DNA from: Tepidiphilus sp. J10
Lineage (GTDB): Bacteria; Pseudomonadota; Gammaproteobacteria; Burkholderiales; Thiobacillaceae
Assembly (NCBI GenBank): GCA_945897955.1
Contig: CAMDGQ010000001.1
Span: forward strand, 1 to 49,372
Reading direction: 5' to 3'
DNA: 49,372 nt
Shown: piece after piece, positions 9,492 through 17,975 of the stretch
Position numbering within the stretch: position 1 is the first letter of the stretch
Layout: each line of letters opens with the position of its first letter
The notes under the pieces: generated by a model
What the model saw: only the letters and a program-made list of their open reading frames with translations
Told to the model about the DNA's origin: nothing
The model's database searches: none
Made by a program: the position numbers and the translations under genes

Positions 9492-9526
9492 GCCGGTTCG
9501 CCACCATTAGCCGGTTCGCCACCATT
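9491..9526 (+). repeat. Perfect 18-base tandem duplication after DUF2798
   Basis: The unit AGCCGGTTCGCCACCATT occurs twice head to tail, starting in the last base of the stop codon. The second unit plus the following bases can pair AGCCGG with CCGGCT, but no T-run follows, so it is a poor intrinsic terminator. Two copies only; a CRISPR array is excluded. Confidence 0.8.
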
Positions 9527-9561
9527 TCCGGCTGAACAGCTTAAAAATTCCGAAAATAATT

Positions 9562-9590
9562 GTCAGGATCTTCGGCCAGCCGCGACGAAT
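9562..9590 (+). promoter_or_regulatory. ECF-type promoter, type A, for small-protein copy 1
   Basis: GTCAGG, 15 bases, CGACGAAT. It lies about 107 bases before the ATG, giving a long leader, in contrast to the short leaders of arsS, gnd and the glutamate-synthase-like gene. Bases after the -10 (CAGCAGACC) are shared with copy 2. Confidence 0.7.
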
Positions 9591-9634
9591 CAGCAGACCC
9601 ACCGTTGCACAGATTTTCGAATCACACGGCGGCA

Positions 9635-9669
9635 AGGTCTTCATCCTCAGCGGCAATGACGCACGCTGA
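9635..9669 (+). promoter_or_regulatory. Leader element of copy 1: GGTCTTCATC box and hairpin
   Basis: AGGTCTTCATC at 9635-9645 matches the type B -10 region of copies 2 and 3. The stem TCAGCG (9647-9652) pairs with CGCTGA (9664-9669) around an 11-base loop. The hairpin occupies the same place as those of copies 2 and 3 but has a different sequence. No GTCAGG lies 15 bases upstream, so a second promoter is probably absent or decayed in this copy. Confidence 0.5.
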
Positions 9670-9696
9670 ATTCAAACCGAAGAGAAGGAGTTCATC

Positions 9697-9999
9697 ATGA
9701 AAACCACCACCCTGTTCACCAGCCTGATTACCGCCACCTTGCTGGCTTCCACCCCTGCTTTCGCCGGTACGCTAGGCGCCGGCAACGGCGACTTGTATGG
9801 CCATGTCGTGCTTGATCAGAACTATCCGTCTTTCGTCGGTACCAGCATGGCGATCGCGCAAACCCGGGTTGACGCCTACAACGGCTTCACCTCCGGCAAT
9901 TCGGATATCGACCAATCCGGCTTCGCCATTGGCGGCGCCGGCCCGGAAAAGGGCCATGTCGACAACTACGGCTGGGCCGTGCTTGATGTCAGTCGCTGA
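9697..9999 (+). CDS. Small secreted protein of unknown function, copy 1 of 3
   Basis: 100 residues. A signal peptide (residues 1-23, ending TPAFA before G) predicts export; the mature ~77 residues have no cysteine and no membrane segment. Copies at 22176 and 45284 are near-identical in the signal peptide and in the C-terminal half: [17 protein letters not shown], then AGPEKGH, then DNYGWAV.DV.R. The GAGAAGGAG ribosome site is also identical. I recognise no domain. The middle (residues 25-50) is the variable part: here [18 protein letters not shown]. It has its own ECF-type promoter, leader hairpin and terminator, so it is a single-gene transcription unit. Confidence 0.85.
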   Translation: MKTTTLFTSLITATLLASTPAFAGTLGAGNGDLYGHVVLDQNYPSFVGTSMAIAQTRVDAYNGFTSGNSDIDQSGFAIGGAGPEKGHVDNYGWAVLDVSR

Positions 10000-10015
10000 A
10001 ATCGCCCACACCGCC

Positions 10016-10041
10016 AAGCCGGGAGCGATCCCGGCTTTTTT
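10016..10041 (+). terminator. Rho-independent terminator of small-protein copy 1
   Basis: Nine-base-pair stem AAGCCGGGA / TCCCGGCTT with loop GCGA and six T in the tail. The stem and loop are identical after all three small-protein copies. It lies 71 bases before the convergent glpD stop; the bases between contain nothing else that I can identify. Confidence 0.93.
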
Positions 10042-10112
10042 GTTGGCGCGCCCGGCAAAGTGGCCGGCAGCATTCAGTTTGACCGCACCCGCCATCGCCT
10101 TGCCCTGGATGC

Positions 10113-11306
10113 TCAAATTGGTTCCAGGCGGAGATAGTGGGTGTCGACACGCCTCGACCGGGCGGGCAGCGCCGGAGCAAGCAAGTGCAGCACCTTCTCC
10201 GCCGTCACCCGCCAGGTGGTGAGCTTGCCGCCGCACACGCTGACCAGGCGCGGCGGCCGGCCACCATCGGTGGCGAACAGGGTTTCCCGCGCCCGGCCAA
10301 AGGCAGAGCCAGTCCCTCGGGGCAACACCCGCAGTCCGGCGAAGGTGGATTGCAGCGATAGTGAACGCCGCGGGAAATGGCGCTTCACCGTGTCCAGCAG
10401 GTAGGCGATTTCTTCCGGCAGGGGATGGACTGTGTCCGGGTCACCGTGGAACGGGGTTTCGGTGGTGCCGACCAGCGTCGTGCCTGCCTGCCAGGGCAGG
10501 ATGAACACGGCGCGGCGGTCCGCCGCTTCCACATAGTAAGCCCCCGCCGCCAACCTGCCCGCCAGCACCAGATGCGCGCCCTGCACCAAATCCACCGGTA
10601 ATTCCAGGTTCAACTCCAGCGCGGGCGCGGTGATGCGGTCCAGCACCCGGTTCACCCAGGGGCCAGCGGTATTGACCAGAGTAGCGCAGTGCGTCTCGCG
10701 CCGCTGCCCGCCACACGTGCTGATTACACTGTAGCCATCAGGCCGCTTCTCGATGGATTCCACCTCCGCCGGGCAGTGCAGTTCCGCGCCCAAGGCCTGG
10801 GCGGAGCGCAGCACGGTGCGGGTCAGTGCCGCATCGTCGGTCTGCGCATCCAGATAGGTGAACACCGCTTGCAGGTTCCGGGTGTCGAGACCGTCCGGGT
10901 TGTGCCAGTGGCGCGGAGAAATGCGGCCGCTGCCCGGCCCGCCGCCGAGCAGGCGATAGAGCAGCAAACCAAGGGCCAGGGCCGACGGCCGGCGGCGGGT
11001 GTCCCGATAGATGGGCACAAAGAAGCGCAGCGGATGCACCAGCCCCGGCGCGTTTTTCAACAGCCATTGCCGCTCGCGCAGGGCTTCGCGAACCAAACGA
11101 AACTGTCCAGTTTCCAGATAGCGCAGGCCGCCATGAATGAGTTTGCTGGAGCGGCTGGAGGTGCCCGCCGCCGGCGCGGTGCGTTCGAACAGGCGCACCC
11201 GGTGGCCCGCCGCCGCCGCGGCCTGGGCCACCCCCGCTCCGAGGATGCCGGCGCCGATGATGGCTACATCCACTTCACTCTCCAGCGGCCTGTTCATCTC
11301 AGGCAT
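10113..11306 (-). CDS. glpD: FAD-dependent glycerol-3-phosphate dehydrogenase (GlpD-like)
   Basis: 397 residues. It oxidises glycerol 3-phosphate to dihydroxyacetone phosphate and passes electrons to quinones at the inner membrane. Motifs: FAD loop VAIIGAGILGAGVAQAAA near the start, GTSSRSSKLIHGGLRYLE, AGPWVNRVLD and a late VCGGKLTTWR. It is about 100 residues shorter than E. coli GlpD because the C-terminal helical domain is missing. An ATG at 11306 overlaps the GDPD stop by eight bases; MNRP at 11297 is an alternative. Last gene of the fadE operon. Confidence 0.88.
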   Translation of the reverse strand: MPEMNRPLESEVDVAIIGAGILGAGVAQAAAAAGHRVRLFERTAPAAGTSSRSSKLIHGGLRYLETGQFRLVREALRERQWLLKNAPGLVHPLRFFVPIYRDTRRRPSALALGLLLYRLLGGGPGSGRISPRHWHNPDGLDTRNLQAVFTYLDAQTDDAALTRTVLRSAQALGAELHCPAEVESIEKRPDGYSVISTCGGQRRETHCATLVNTAGPWVNRVLDRITAPALELNLELPVDLVQGAHLVLAGRLAAGAYYVEAADRRAVFILPWQAGTTLVGTTETPFHGDPDTVHPLPEEIAYLLDTVKRHFPRRSLSLQSTFAGLRVLPRGTGSAFGRARETLFATDGGRPPRLVSVCGGKLTTWRVTAEKVLHLLAPALPARSRRVDTHYLRLEPI

Positions 11307-12012
11307 GGCATTGCGCCAGCATCTCGCCGATGGCGAAGGTTTCCACCAGGTCGACGCCGCGCCGGGCCAGCTCCAGCGCAAGCGCCGGGTCGGAGACTTC
11401 GTACACCGCCAGGCGGGCGCCGCACCATGCCAGCGGTCCGGTTGCGGGCAGATGATCAACATCGGTGAACAGGTATTCCGGCGCAATCTCCGGCAGCAGC
11501 GGATGCGCCCGTTCCGCCCAGAGTTCCACTACCGCGCCCAGTACGGGCCAGCCGTGCCGACGCGCGGCGAGCAGGAAGGCGGTATCGAAGGAAATCAGCA
11601 CCGCCCGCCCGGCCAGGGAGGCGAGGTCATGCTCCACTCGCCAGTAAACGGCCTCGATGCCGAAGACGGCCAGGGTCTCGGGCTTGATCTCGATGAAGGG
11701 AATCACGTCCGGCCAGTCTTCCAGCATGGAAGCGAGGGCGCTCAGGGTGGGGATTTCCACCTCGTCGCGGGCGTTCAGGAAACGCCGCGCGGCCAGTGCC
11801 GCCAGCGTATGGTCGGCCACCGCGCCCGGCGCACCGCACAAACGCATCAGGCTGGCATCGTGGAACAGCACGGGCACACCGTCGGCGGAGAGCTGTACAT
11901 CCACTTCCACGTAGCGCGCGCCGGCGCGCAGGGCCGCCTCGATACCGGGCAGGGTATTTTCCGGATGCCGATGTGGCCAACCGCGATGGGCGATGAGTTC
12001 AGGCGCAGGCAT
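11299..12012 (-). CDS. Glycerophosphodiester phosphodiesterase
   Basis: 237 residues, the size of cytoplasmic UgpQ, with no signal peptide. It hydrolyses glycerophosphodiesters to glycerol 3-phosphate and an alcohol, giving substrate to the next gene, glpD. Motifs: IAHRGWPHRHPENTLPGI near residue 7 (catalytic HR..PENT), VEVDVQLSADGVPVLFHD near 36 (metal-binding E, D and catalytic H) and FIEIKPE near 107. It overlaps the YiiX-like gene by 14 bases and glpD by eight. Confidence 0.92.
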   Translation of the reverse strand: MPAPELIAHRGWPHRHPENTLPGIEAALRAGARYVEVDVQLSADGVPVLFHDASLMRLCGAPGAVADHTLAALAARRFLNARDEVEIPTLSALASMLEDWPDVIPFIEIKPETLAVFGIEAVYWRVEHDLASLAGRAVLISFDTAFLLAARRHGWPVLGAVVELWAERAHPLLPEIAPEYLFTDVDHLPATGPLAWCGARLAVYEVSDPALALELARRGVDLVETFAIGEMLAQCHA

Positions 12013-12802
12013 GACCGCTCTCCTTTATTTCAACCGGGCGCTGGTCGTGCCAGACCAGGCTGCGATAGTCGAAACCCCGCGCCTGCAACGGCTTGATGAC
12101 CTGGAAATAAGGCGACAGGTCGAAATCGCGCGGGGTGAACAAACTGTGGTGGCGGATGTGCAGGATTTCCTTCGTGGTATAGGCGCTAGATCGCTGCGCT
12201 TCCTCGTCGAGTCTCTCCACGCAGGGCAGGATGGGGTAACGCACGCTCTGGAAGGCCTGCGCGATGAGGGTGGAGCACAGGGCCCGGGTGGGGTCGCCGC
12301 TGCCCAGGGCGAGCAGACGCCGGCGCATGAAGGCCGGTACCGGCGGGGTGGGAAACAGGTAGCGCGCCAGATCGATCAGGTTCTTCAGGTCATAGGCCAG
12401 ACCCAGCCGGGAAACGGCGAAATCCACCACCCGCGCCCGATCCTCCGGAGTCAGATTGATCGGCCGGCAGATTCGGGTGTTGAAGCGCGTGTAGCTGGCC
12501 AGTGGAATGGCGATGACGCCCCGGTTGATATCCGCTTCGATCAGGGTGGGCGAGGCTTCCACGTCCAGCCCCTGGCCGAGCGCATCGCCAATGAACAGCG
12601 TGGCGTGCGACCAGGTGGATTGGGTCAGGTACTTGATGGCGCTGCTCACCCGGGTGTTGCCTTCCACCAGCAGCACGTCGCCGGGTTGCAGCAGTTCCCG
12701 CAACTGCTCGCCGTCGATCGCGGTGTAGGGATGGTAGTGGCTCAGCGGCTGCGACAGGTACTTCGCCAGCCAGCCGCCCAGCGTGCGCATGGGCGTATTC
12801 AT
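11999..12802 (-). CDS. YiiX/YaeF-like permuted papain-fold hydrolase
   Basis: 267 residues. The pattern LQPGDVLLVEGNTRVSSAIKYLTQSTWSHATLFIGD, with the catalytic histidine in SHATLFIG, and later RALCSTLIAQAFQ, with the catalytic cysteine, is that of the permuted NlpC/P60 YiiX (C92-type) family. Members cleave amide or ester bonds of lipids or peptides; the substrate here is unknown. Its place between an acyl-CoA ligase and a glycerophosphodiesterase suggests lipid deacylation, which is inference. No signal peptide is seen. Confidence 0.8.
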   Translation of the reverse strand: MNTPMRTLGGWLAKYLSQPLSHYHPYTAIDGEQLRELLQPGDVLLVEGNTRVSSAIKYLTQSTWSHATLFIGDALGQGLDVEASPTLIEADINRGVIAIPLASYTRFNTRICRPINLTPEDRARVVDFAVSRLGLAYDLKNLIDLARYLFPTPPVPAFMRRRLLALGSGDPTRALCSTLIAQAFQSVRYPILPCVERLDEEAQRSSAYTTKEILHIRHHSLFTPRDFDLSPYFQVIKPLQARGFDYRSLVWHDQRPVEIKESGHACA

Positions 12803-12823
12803 GGGGCCTCCTCCGGCATGGGT

Positions 12824-14665
12824 TCAATGACCTGCATAAAGCGCCTCGATTTCCGCGCGGTAACGCTCCAGCACCGCCCGCCGCTTGAGCTTGAGGGTGG
12901 GCGTGAGCAGGCCGTTTTCCACCGTCCAGGTCTCGTCGTTGATGGCCACGCGGGCCAGACGGGCGTAGCCGGGAAAATCGTGCATCAAGGGGCGCAGGCG
13001 TTCCAGCAGCCAGTCTTCGCGCGCGCGGGGTTCCGCCGGCGCTGCCGCCAGCGCGTCGGCCCGGGGCACGGCCAGGGCGGCGAGATAGGGGCGTCCGTCG
13101 CCCAGCACCATCACCTGATCCAGCAGCGGGCTGGCGGCCAGGGCCTGTTCCAGATCGACGGGGGAAACCTTCTCGCCGGTGGACAGCACCAGAATGTCCT
13201 TGATCCGCCCGGTGAGGGTGATATGGCCGCGTGGGCCGATCACCGCCTGATCGCCGGTATGCAGCCAGCCGTCCGCGTCGACGATGCGCCGGGTGGCCGC
13301 ATCATCCCGCCAGAATCCCAGCATCACCGAGGCGCTGTGGGTCAGCAGTTCGTGGTCCGCGCCGATGCGCACGCGGATGCCCGGCAGCGCCTGGCCGACA
13401 CTGTCCGGTTCGTTGTCTTCCAGACGGTTGACGGCGATCACCGGGCTGGCCTCGGTCAGGCCGTAGCCTTGCAGCACGTTCACCCCCAGCGCCAGAAAGA
13501 AGCGCGCCACCTCCGGCGCCAGCGGCGCGCCGCCGCAGATCGCCAGGCGTAGCTGTCCGCCCAGTCGGGCGCGCACCCTGGCGCCCACCAGATGATCCAG
13601 CGCGGGTTCCAGCATCAGACCCGGCGACCAGTGTTCACGGCCCTGGCGGTGCAGGAAACGCCGCCAGCCCAGGTCTACCGCTCGCTGGAACAGGCGTTGC
13701 TGCATGGGGGGCGCGCAAGCCAGGGCATCCAGGATGCGTTCACGCACGCGCTCGAAGATGCGCGGCACGGCAATGAGTATCGTCGGCCGGGTGGCGACCA
13801 TATCTTCCGCCAGTTGCGGAATCGAGCGGGCATAAGCCACCCGGCAGCCGGCAGCCATGGCCAGGTAGTAGCCGACGCTGCGCTCCAGCATGTGGGACAG
13901 GGGCAGGAAGGAAAGCATGCGGTCCGTGCCGGTCACCGGGACAGCCGCCAGCCCGGCCCATACATTGGACAGGATGTTGCGATGCGACAGCATCACGCCC
14001 TTCGGCCGGCCGGTGGTGCCGGAGGTGTAGACCAGTGTGGCGAGGTCATCCGGCCGGCTGCGCGGCGACGGCAGTGGAGCGGCGGTGACGGGCAGCCAGA
14101 CGTCAGCCAGCCGCAGGTTGTCGGGACCATCCGGCAACGGCGCCAAGCTGATCAGGGCGTCCAGGCGTTCGATCTCCGGGCGGATGGTGGTCAGCGCCGA
14201 CCACTGCCCGGGACCGCCGATGAGCAGTGCCCGACAGCCGGCATGCGCCAGGATCCAGGCCACGTTGTCGGGCCGGTCGTTGACGAAGATGGGCACTGTC
14301 ACCAGGCCCAGGTTGAGCGCGGCCAGGTCGAAATGGACCCACTCCCGGCAATTGCCCAGCATGATCGCCACCCGCTCGCCGCGGGCCAGGCCCAGATCGG
14401 CCAGCGCCGCGTGCCAGCGGGCCGCCTCGCGGGCGGTTTCGGCCCAGGAATAGTCCCGCCATTGGCCGGCATCCGGGTCGAACTGGCTGTAGGCCACAGC
14501 CTCGGGGGTGCGGCGTTCGCGTTCAAGAAACAGGCCGTCCAGGGTGAACGCGTCTTCCTCGGCAAGCGCTGCCGTGCTTTTCAGATTCAGGCCGGCAGGG
14601 GCGAAACCCGTATGCGGGGTGAGCGTGGCGAGTCTGGCAAAGCTGGATAAAGGACTGGGTTTCAT
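12824..14665 (-). CDS. Long-chain fatty acid-CoA ligase (AMP-forming)
   Basis: 613 residues. It activates fatty acids to acyl-CoA with ATP. Motifs: LVYTSGTTGRPKGVMLSH (P-loop of the ANL superfamily), GYGLTEASPVI (adenylate binding), DGWLHTGDQAVI and GRIKDILVLSTGEKVSP near the hinge. Length and the TLTPHTG-to-LKRRAVLERY frame fit FAA1/FadD15-type synthetases more than E. coli FadD. Two ATGs lie close together; the one at 14665 is chosen because CAGGAG is correctly spaced from it, whereas 14671 directly abuts that site. Confidence 0.92.
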   Translation of the reverse strand: MKPSPLSSFARLATLTPHTGFAPAGLNLKSTAALAEEDAFTLDGLFLERERRTPEAVAYSQFDPDAGQWRDYSWAETAREAARWHAALADLGLARGERVAIMLGNCREWVHFDLAALNLGLVTVPIFVNDRPDNVAWILAHAGCRALLIGGPGQWSALTTIRPEIERLDALISLAPLPDGPDNLRLADVWLPVTAAPLPSPRSRPDDLATLVYTSGTTGRPKGVMLSHRNILSNVWAGLAAVPVTGTDRMLSFLPLSHMLERSVGYYLAMAAGCRVAYARSIPQLAEDMVATRPTILIAVPRIFERVRERILDALACAPPMQQRLFQRAVDLGWRRFLHRQGREHWSPGLMLEPALDHLVGARVRARLGGQLRLAICGGAPLAPEVARFFLALGVNVLQGYGLTEASPVIAVNRLEDNEPDSVGQALPGIRVRIGADHELLTHSASVMLGFWRDDAATRRIVDADGWLHTGDQAVIGPRGHITLTGRIKDILVLSTGEKVSPVDLEQALAASPLLDQVMVLGDGRPYLAALAVPRADALAAAPAEPRAREDWLLERLRPLMHDFPGYARLARVAINDETWTVENGLLTPTLKLKRRAVLERYRAEIEALYAGH

Positions 14666-14667
14666 GA

Positions 14668-16683
14668 TCATGCTCCTGTAAAGCGCGCCCAGCCGGGGTC
14701 GGGCGTGAAGTGTTCACCGTGGCGCTCGGCCAGTGCGAGCAGCCGGGCATGCAGGGTGGCGGGGTCATGCTGACTGAGGTAATGCAGCGGCCCGCCGGTG
14801 TGGGGTGCGAAGCCGGCGCCGAACACCACGCCGGCGTCGAGGGCGTCGGCGTCGTCCACCACGCCCTCCCGCAGGCAGGCCACCGCCTCATTGATTAGAC
14901 GTAGCAGCAACCGGTCCTGCTGTTCAGAGGTAAAGCTCACCTGGCTGCCGCGCACCGGCTTGCCTTCCCGCCAGCGGTAGTAGCCCTGGCCGCTCTTGCG
15001 CCCCAACCGGCCGGTGGCTACATGCGTCCGCAGGGACTCAGGTAGTGAATCGGAAGACCCGCTGCCCAGCTTGCCGGCCACCGCCAGACAGATGTCCAGG
15101 CCGACGCTGTCGGCCAGTTCAACCGGACCCATCGGCATGCCGAAGGCAGTGGCGGCGTGGTCCACCGCCTCGGGCGCAGCGCCTTCTTCCACCAGAGCCA
15201 CCGCTTCCAGCAGGTAGGGCATGAGAATGCGGTTGACCAGGAATCCCGGCCGGCTGGCTACCGGCAAAGGCAGCTTGCCGATCTGGCGGGCGAAGGCCAG
15301 CGCCCGATCCACCGCCGCGGGCGCCGTGCCGGGACCGCGCACGATTTCCAGCAGCGGCATCCTGGCCACCGGGTTGAAGAAGTGCAGGCCCACCAGCGAT
15401 TCGGGATGCGGCAGTCTCTCGCCCAACACTTCCAGCGGAATGCTGGAAGTGTTAGTCGCCAGCAGCGCGTCGGACCGCATGCGCGGCACCAGTTCGGCGA
15501 ACAGCGCCCGCTTGATGGCGACATCCTCGACGATCGCCTCGATCACCACGTCGGCACAGGCCACGCCCTCGCCGCGCGCATCCGGCAACAAACGGTCCAT
15601 GGCCTGGGTGACCAGCCGCGACGTCTTCAGTTGCTTGCTGAACAGCGCCCGCGCCCGGCCCAGCGCCCGCGCCATTTGTTCCGGGTTGCGATCCTGCAGA
15701 CTGACGCTGAGTCCGTGCAGCGCGGCCCAGGCGGCAATGTCGCCGCCCATGACGCCGGCGCCCACCACATGCAGCCGGCGCGGCGCGCTGGCGTTCCTGG
15801 CTCCCAGCGCCTTGAGGCGTTCCTGCAACAGGAAGACACGGATCAGGTTCTGCGCCGTGTCGCCCGCCAGCAAGCGCGCTACTTCCCGTGCCTCGCTCGC
15901 GTATAGGGCCGCCGAATTCCCGGCGTGCTGCCGCCAGTGCTCGATGAGGGCATGCGGCGCCGGGTAGTGGGTGGGGTCGGCATGAACGGCCGTCCGTTTC
16001 CGCAGTTGTCCGGCAACCAGACCGCGCATCCAGGGCCATCCCGATGCGCGCTGAATGAAGGTAGGCCGGCGCGGTGCGGGCGGCTGGCGCAGCACGGCGA
16101 GAGCGGCGGCATCCAGTTGGCGCAATGGCACGCAGTCGTCCACCAGACCCAGCCGCTTGGCGGCGCGGCCATCCACCGTACGGCCGGTGAGCATCAGATC
16201 CAGCGCGGCCAGATGGCCGATGCGAGCCGGCGTTCTGACCGTGCCGCCGAAGCCGGGGAAGATGCCGAGGCGAACCTCGGGGAAGCCCAGGCGGGTCTTC
16301 GCATCGTCGGTAGCCAGGCGATGGCGGCAGGCCAGGGCCAGTTCCAGGCCGCCGCCCAGGCAATGGCCGTGAATCAGAGCGACGCTGGGACAGGCCAAAC
16401 CCGCAAGCCGGTCCAGCAGGACATGGGCGCGGTGGATATAGGCCTCCGCCGCCGTCGTATCGGTGAGGCCGGCGAAGCCCTTCACGTCGGCCCCGGCGAT
16501 GAAGCCGACGGGCTTGGCGGAACGCAGAATCAAACCGTCCGGCGGCGTGGCTTCCAGGCGGGCCAGCAGGCTATCCAGTTCATCCAGTACGTCGACTGAC
16601 AGGGTGTTCACCGCTGAGCCATCCTGATCCAGAGTGAGCCAGGCGATGCCCTGTCCGTCACGGTTCATTTGCCAGTGTTTCAT
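14668..16683 (-). CDS. Fatty acid oxidation complex alpha subunit (enoyl-CoA hydratase / 3-hydroxyacyl-CoA dehydrogenase)
   Basis: 671 residues. The N-terminal crotonase domain has SAKPVGFIAGADVKGF and HGHCLGGGLELALACRHRLA near residues 65-115, with the two glutamates that hydrate the double bond. From about residue 300 the dehydrogenase domain starts with VVGAGVMGGDIAAWAALHG, followed by ATNTSSIPLEVLGE and GLHFFNPVARMPLLEIVRG. The protein is shorter than FadB (729) and close to FadJ (714). It overlaps the thiolase stop by four bases, so the two beta-oxidation partners are coupled. Confidence 0.94.
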   Translation of the reverse strand: MKHWQMNRDGQGIAWLTLDQDGSAVNTLSVDVLDELDSLLARLEATPPDGLILRSAKPVGFIAGADVKGFAGLTDTTAAEAYIHRAHVLLDRLAGLACPSVALIHGHCLGGGLELALACRHRLATDDAKTRLGFPEVRLGIFPGFGGTVRTPARIGHLAALDLMLTGRTVDGRAAKRLGLVDDCVPLRQLDAAALAVLRQPPAPRRPTFIQRASGWPWMRGLVAGQLRKRTAVHADPTHYPAPHALIEHWRQHAGNSAALYASEAREVARLLAGDTAQNLIRVFLLQERLKALGARNASAPRRLHVVGAGVMGGDIAAWAALHGLSVSLQDRNPEQMARALGRARALFSKQLKTSRLVTQAMDRLLPDARGEGVACADVVIEAIVEDVAIKRALFAELVPRMRSDALLATNTSSIPLEVLGERLPHPESLVGLHFFNPVARMPLLEIVRGPGTAPAAVDRALAFARQIGKLPLPVASRPGFLVNRILMPYLLEAVALVEEGAAPEAVDHAATAFGMPMGPVELADSVGLDICLAVAGKLGSGSSDSLPESLRTHVATGRLGRKSGQGYYRWREGKPVRGSQVSFTSEQQDRLLLRLINEAVACLREGVVDDADALDAGVVFGAGFAPHTGGPLHYLSQHDPATLHARLLALAERHGEHFTPDPGWARFTGA

Positions 16684-17975
16684 GTGACCTCCCGTTCGAT
16701 CAGAACCGCTCCGCCCTGGCCGCCGCCGATACACAGGCTGGCGATGCCGCGCCGGCCGCCGCTGGCTTCCAGGCTGCGCAGCAGGTGCAGGACGATGCGG
16801 GCACCGCTGGCTCCGACCGGGTGACCCAGCGCGATGCCGCCACCGTCCGGATTCAGGCGTTGCGGGGAAATCGGTGAGAAGGGTCCGTTACAACCCAGCT
16901 CCGCGCGGCAGAAGTCCGCATCGGCCAGCGCCAGCAGGCAGGCCAGCACCTGGGCGGCGAAGGCCTCGTTGATTTCCCAGGCGTCGATGTCTTGCGTATC
17001 CCAGCCGTGCCGGAGCAACAGGCGGCCGATGGCATAGGCCGGGCCAAGGCCCATCTGCGCCGGGTCGAGGCCGGCCCAGACCACCTCGGTCAAGCGCGCC
17101 CGCGGCGTCAGGCCGAATTTCTCCACCGCGTCGGCCGAGGCCAGCAGCAAGCAGGCGGCGCCGTCGCTGACCTGGGCCGAGTTGCCGGCGGTGACGCGGC
17201 CGTATTTCGGGTCGAACACCGGTTTCAGCTTGCCCAAGCCTGCCAGGTTCGAATCGACGCGCAGACCATCGTCGCGATCCAGCAGCGTCTTGCCGTCGAA
17301 CAGGGGCGCAATTTCATGCGCGGCCAGGTCCGCCTGGGCCGCCGCCAGCCGGCGGTGGCTCTCCACGGCGTAACTGTCCATGGCAGCGCGGGGAATGGCG
17401 AAGCGGGTGGCCAGTTCCTCGGCGGTCTGGCCCATGCTCAGGCCGACTACCGGGTCGGTGAGGCCGCGCAACAGGCCGATCACCGGCTTGAAGTGGGCCG
17501 TGCGCAGGTGGGCCAGGGCGGCGAGCCGCGACGGCAGGTTGCGGGCGCGGTTGAAGCGGGCCAGCCAGACCACCATGGCGTCGTTCCACAGCACCGGGTG
17601 ATGGCTCATCGCCTCGGCGCCGCCAGCCAGCACCAGATCTGCGCGGCCCAGGGCGATGTCCGCCGCGGCGGCGTCCAGGGCCTGCAGGCCGGAGGCGCAG
17701 TTGCGCTGCACCGTCCAGGCCGGCACGGCATGGCCGCAGCCCAGGCGCAGGGCGACGACGCGGGCGATGTTGGCCTCGTCCGGGCCGGCGGCGACACAAC
17801 CCAGGATGACTTCGTCGAGCGCCGTTGGCGGGAAGGATTGACGTTGCAACAGGGCGCGGCCGGCGGCCACTGCCAGGTCGGCGGCGTGGAACGGGCCGGG
17901 CTCGCCGCGCGCCTTGAGCTGGGGCGTGCGCAGACCGTCGATGAGATAAACAGGGCGTCCGATGGGGGTGTTCAT
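16680..17975 (-). CDS. Acetyl-CoA acyltransferase (FadA/FadI-type thiolase)
   Basis: 431 residues. It cleaves 3-ketoacyl-CoA in the last step of beta-oxidation. Motifs: VQRNCASGLQALDAAA, which carries the nucleophilic cysteine near residue 96; NEAFAAQVLA; GGGIALGHPVGASGARIVLHLL, which carries the catalytic histidine; and the final CIGGGQGGAVLIERE with the second catalytic cysteine. The size is that of FadI. The ATG at 17975 overlaps the fadE stop as ATGA. Confidence 0.95.
   Translation of the reverse strand: MNTPIGRPVYLIDGLRTPQLKARGEPGPFHAADLAVAAGRALLQRQSFPPTALDEVILGCVAAGPDEANIARVVALRLGCGHAVPAWTVQRNCASGLQALDAAAADIALGRADLVLAGGAEAMSHHPVLWNDAMVVWLARFNRARNLPSRLAALAHLRTAHFKPVIGLLRGLTDPVVGLSMGQTAEELATRFAIPRAAMDSYAVESHRRLAAAQADLAAHEIAPLFDGKTLLDRDDGLRVDSNLAGLGKLKPVFDPKYGRVTAGNSAQVSDGAACLLLASADAVEKFGLTPRARLTEVVWAGLDPAQMGLGPAYAIGRLLLRHGWDTQDIDAWEINEAFAAQVLACLLALADADFCRAELGCNGPFSPISPQRLNPDGGGIALGHPVGASGARIVLHLLRSLEASGGRRGIASLCIGGGQGGAVLIEREVT

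Noticed and set aside
9491..9526. Tandem repeat as a CRISPR remnant
   Set aside because: Two abutting 18-base units without spacer and no cas genes.
10042..10112. GCGCGCCCGGCA after terminator 1 as a remnant of an intron 5' end
   Set aside because: About a dozen bases resemble the intron start but the match stops at once and no further intron sequence follows; chance in GC-rich DNA is enough.
12824..14665. 615-residue reading starting at 14671 for the acyl-CoA ligase
   Set aside because: The ribosome site would abut the start codon; the ATG six bases later is properly spaced.
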